NCBI GenBank assembly: GCA_031285625.1
Contig: JAITVV010000095.1
Coordinates: forward strand, 1 to 64,000
Reading direction: 5' to 3'
DNA length: 64,000 nt
Source of the DNA: Prevotella sp.
Lineage (GTDB): Bacteria; Bacteroidota; Bacteroidia; Bacteroidales; Dysgonomonadaceae
A model generated the notes under the pieces. That model did no database searches. It saw only the letters and a program-made list of their open reading frames with translations, and was not told the DNA's origin. Every line of letters begins with the position of its first letter. The stretch's first letter is position 1. Below are positions 62,524 through 64,000 of this stretch, piece by piece. The position numbers were made by a program, and so were the translations under genes.

Positions 62524-63711
62524 CTATAATACTGCATTTGAAAGCATTAATTCTGAAATCTGTGCAAATCGCCTGAGAACTTTCCCTTTTTTATCCAATA
62601 GAAAGAATGTTGGAGTCCCCATTATTCCATAATTCATGAAATTTTTACCAGAATAGCCATTAAAGTCACAAAGCTTATCCATCCATGGAAAATTTTTCAA
62701 ATCCTGTTCGAAAACCTCATTATCATCTCCACCTGATATAGAAATAACTCTAATTTTTTCACTTTCCAATTTGGAATATTCATTTATTAACTGTTTTAAC
62801 TGAATATGACAATTCTCACAATCAGGCTGATAAAATACAATCAGCGCCTTTTCTTCTCCGGCTTCTCCTATAGATTTAGACAATCCCTCAATCTTTGGAG
62901 CCTCCATTCCCTTTCGCACTTTTGCCAAAATAAAAGCTGTATATATTTTATCTTGCGGAACCGGGATTCTTCCAGATTGTTCAACATAAGGTATAATTAT
63001 ATCAAAGGCATCATCCCAACCATATTGCTCTGTTATGGTTATCAAATTATCAACAAGATGCACATAGACTTCATCCGACCTTATTTTTTCTAAAAGTTTA
63101 GTCATGTATTCACCTAATGCTTGCTGATCTCCATTGAGTTTCACTAAAGCATCAATTATATTATACCAGAGGCTACTCGTATACAGAGTTTCAAAACTCA
63201 GATCATTTAATGCGTAAGAACGGATAGCTCCTTTTTCTTTCAAGTTGGGAAACCTTTGTGATATAACTTTATTTAAAGCCTGATTATATCTGATTAATTG
63301 AATAAAACGGGATGCGTATAAAGTTGTATCCTCTTCAGGTATGATTCTGTCCTGAATAATAGAATATAAATACTTATTTTCAGCTGAATTATTAAAAATA
63401 TACTTTCCATCAGCACCTTGTTCTACCGAAAAATCTTCATGATTAACAATCATATTAAAGGCTGATATGTCTTTAATAATCAATCCCCCCATGCCAGCAT
63501 AATCCTTGTAAGTATCCGAAATCCGAACATCTATTTTACCGGTAAAAGGCAAAACGCCCTTTTGGATTGTATCTTGATTTATTCCTTTATGTAAAACAAA
63601 TACATATTCTTTATTTACATGTTGTGGAAGTGTTATAGTAATCTTTTGGGCATTTAGTATAAATGGTATCATTAGTACCGATACCATAAATAACAATCTC
63701 TTACTGCTCAT
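62524..63711 (-). CDS. Secreted thioredoxin-like protein (CENC active site)
   Basis: 395 residues. Signal peptide to about LNAQ (~22), a beta-rich N-terminal part, a helical middle, and a thioredoxin fold near the end: LIVFYQPDCENCHIQLKQLI (CxxC = CENC), VISISGGDDNEVF, MGTPTFFLLDKKGKVLRRFA. It probably acts in periplasmic thiol exchange. It shares only the overall plan with the TlpA-like pair at 48.75-51.05 kb. The phospholipase-D-type gene is upstream on the same strand (14 bp). Confidence 0.82.
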   Translation of the reverse strand: MSSKRLLFMVSVLMIPFILNAQKITITLPQHVNKEYVFVLHKGINQDTIQKGVLPFTGKIDVRISDTYKDYAGMGGLIIKDISAFNMIVNHEDFSVEQGADGKYIFNNSAENKYLYSIIQDRIIPEEDTTLYASRFIQLIRYNQALNKVISQRFPNLKEKGAIRSYALNDLSFETLYTSSLWYNIIDALVKLNGDQQALGEYMTKLLEKIRSDEVYVHLVDNLITITEQYGWDDAFDIIIPYVEQSGRIPVPQDKIYTAFILAKVRKGMEAPKIEGLSKSIGEAGEEKALIVFYQPDCENCHIQLKQLINEYSKLESEKIRVISISGGDDNEVFEQDLKNFPWMDKLCDFNGYSGKNFMNYGIMGTPTFFLLDKKGKVLRRFAQISELMLSNAVL

Positions 63712-63725
63712 TTTTTTGTCTATAA

Positions 63726-64000
63726 TTATAATAATGGTGAAAACAAACGCATAACCGATTCTTTAAATTTTTCAATTCTTGATCGCTTATCCCATTCTTC
63801 AACAGATAATAACGAAGATTGTTTCATATCCCTGAAAAATATTTCCTGTGCCTTTCTACAGGTTTCTTCACTATAGATAAAAGCATCGATCTCAAAATTA
63901 TGCTCAAAACTACGCATATCCATATTTGCAGAGCCTGTTATTGTCAGTGAATTATCAATAGTCATTAATTTGGAGTGTAGAAAACCTGCTTCGAAGAAAT
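63726..64000 (-). CDS. cls: Cardiolipin synthase-like protein, C-terminal part (cut by window edge)
   Basis: Open to the right edge; only the last ~91 codons are visible. The frame reads FFEAGFLHSKLMTIDNSL then TITGSANMDMRSFEHNFEI, which is the second HKD (HxK..D..GSxN.D) motif of phospholipase-D-type cardiolipin synthases, followed by a short helical tail. The internal ATG at 63963-63965 is not the start. It makes cardiolipin from phosphatidylglycerol in the membrane (family knowledge). Confidence 0.85.
   Translation of the reverse strand, partial: FFEAGFLHSKLMTIDNSLTITGSANMDMRSFEHNFEIDAFIYSEETCRKAQEIFFRDMKQSSLLSVEEWDKRSRIEKFKESVMRLFSPLL

Noticed and set aside
1-64000. CRISPR array
   Set aside because: No regularly spaced repeat-spacer pattern and no cas genes were seen anywhere.

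Overview
The window is Bacteroidota DNA, most likely order Bacteroidales (a Dysgonomonas/Parabacteroides-like genome; the genus is a guess). Evidence: type IX secretion (T9SS) sorting tails, a subtype-iii VgrG, IntDOT-type tyrosine recombinases, DUF1896/DUF3945 conjugative-element genes, Bacteroidota-type promoters (TTG or TTTG, ~18-20 bp, TAnnTTTG), and many MKK-type signal peptides in AT-rich sequence.

Left accessory block (1-15.5 kb). A minus-strand run from ~6.9 kb to the left edge encodes a T9SS-tailed protein whose signal peptide is cut off by an in-frame TAA, an RHS/YD-repeat-like surface protein, two tail-fibre-like secreted proteins with coiled-coil ends, and the start of a DUF6443/RHS protein. 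A separate HU-like gene, a terminator and a broken RHS-core remnant follow. At 8.15-14.5 kb lies a plus-strand type VI secretion (T6SS) effector island: vgrG, a probable adaptor, an effector with PAAR-like/hydrophobic N-terminus and Tox-REase-5-like nuclease tip, an Imm52-like immunity gene, then a displaced second toxin tip (HExxH metallopeptidase) that begins with a perfect 101-bp copy of the first effector's linker, followed by its probable immunity gene and small orphan genes. 14.5-15.5 kb is degenerate.

Integrated element (~15.5-32.6 kb). Richer in GC than the chromosome to its right. It carries DUF3945, DUF1896, a 1933-residue N6-adenine methylase/helicase, excisionase-like HTH genes, DJ-1/PfpI, a frameshifted rteC-like gene, a low-GC orphan cargo gene (490 residues), a RhuM-like gene and two tandem tyrosine recombinases. 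No conjugation pore, relaxase or topoisomerase genes are visible, so it is a remnant, a mobilizable island, or truncated. Its non-coding parts are unusual: three 22-bp repeats each containing the DnaA box TTATCCACA, a perfect 34-bp palindrome, a structured ~140-bp segment, a 30-bp motif shared by two promoter regions, and arm-site-like repeats beside the integrase.

Chromosome (32.68-64 kb), AT-rich and mostly housekeeping: RecD-like helicase, esterase, holA, amn, HsdR_N-like protein, a ROK regulator near a Gfo/Idh dehydrogenase plus DUF1080 pair (3-keto-glycoside route), DUF5686 protein, PNPOx-like flavoprotein, two identical tRNA-Asn genes, PfkB kinase, two TlpA-like lipoproteins, MscS channel, a GH78 rhamnosidase flanked by two nearly identical small-RNA genes, rmuC, an msrB-msrA fusion, DUF5606, an OmpA-like porin, fcl and gmd for GDP-L-fucose, a thioredoxin-like protein, and a cardiolipin synthase cut by the right edge.
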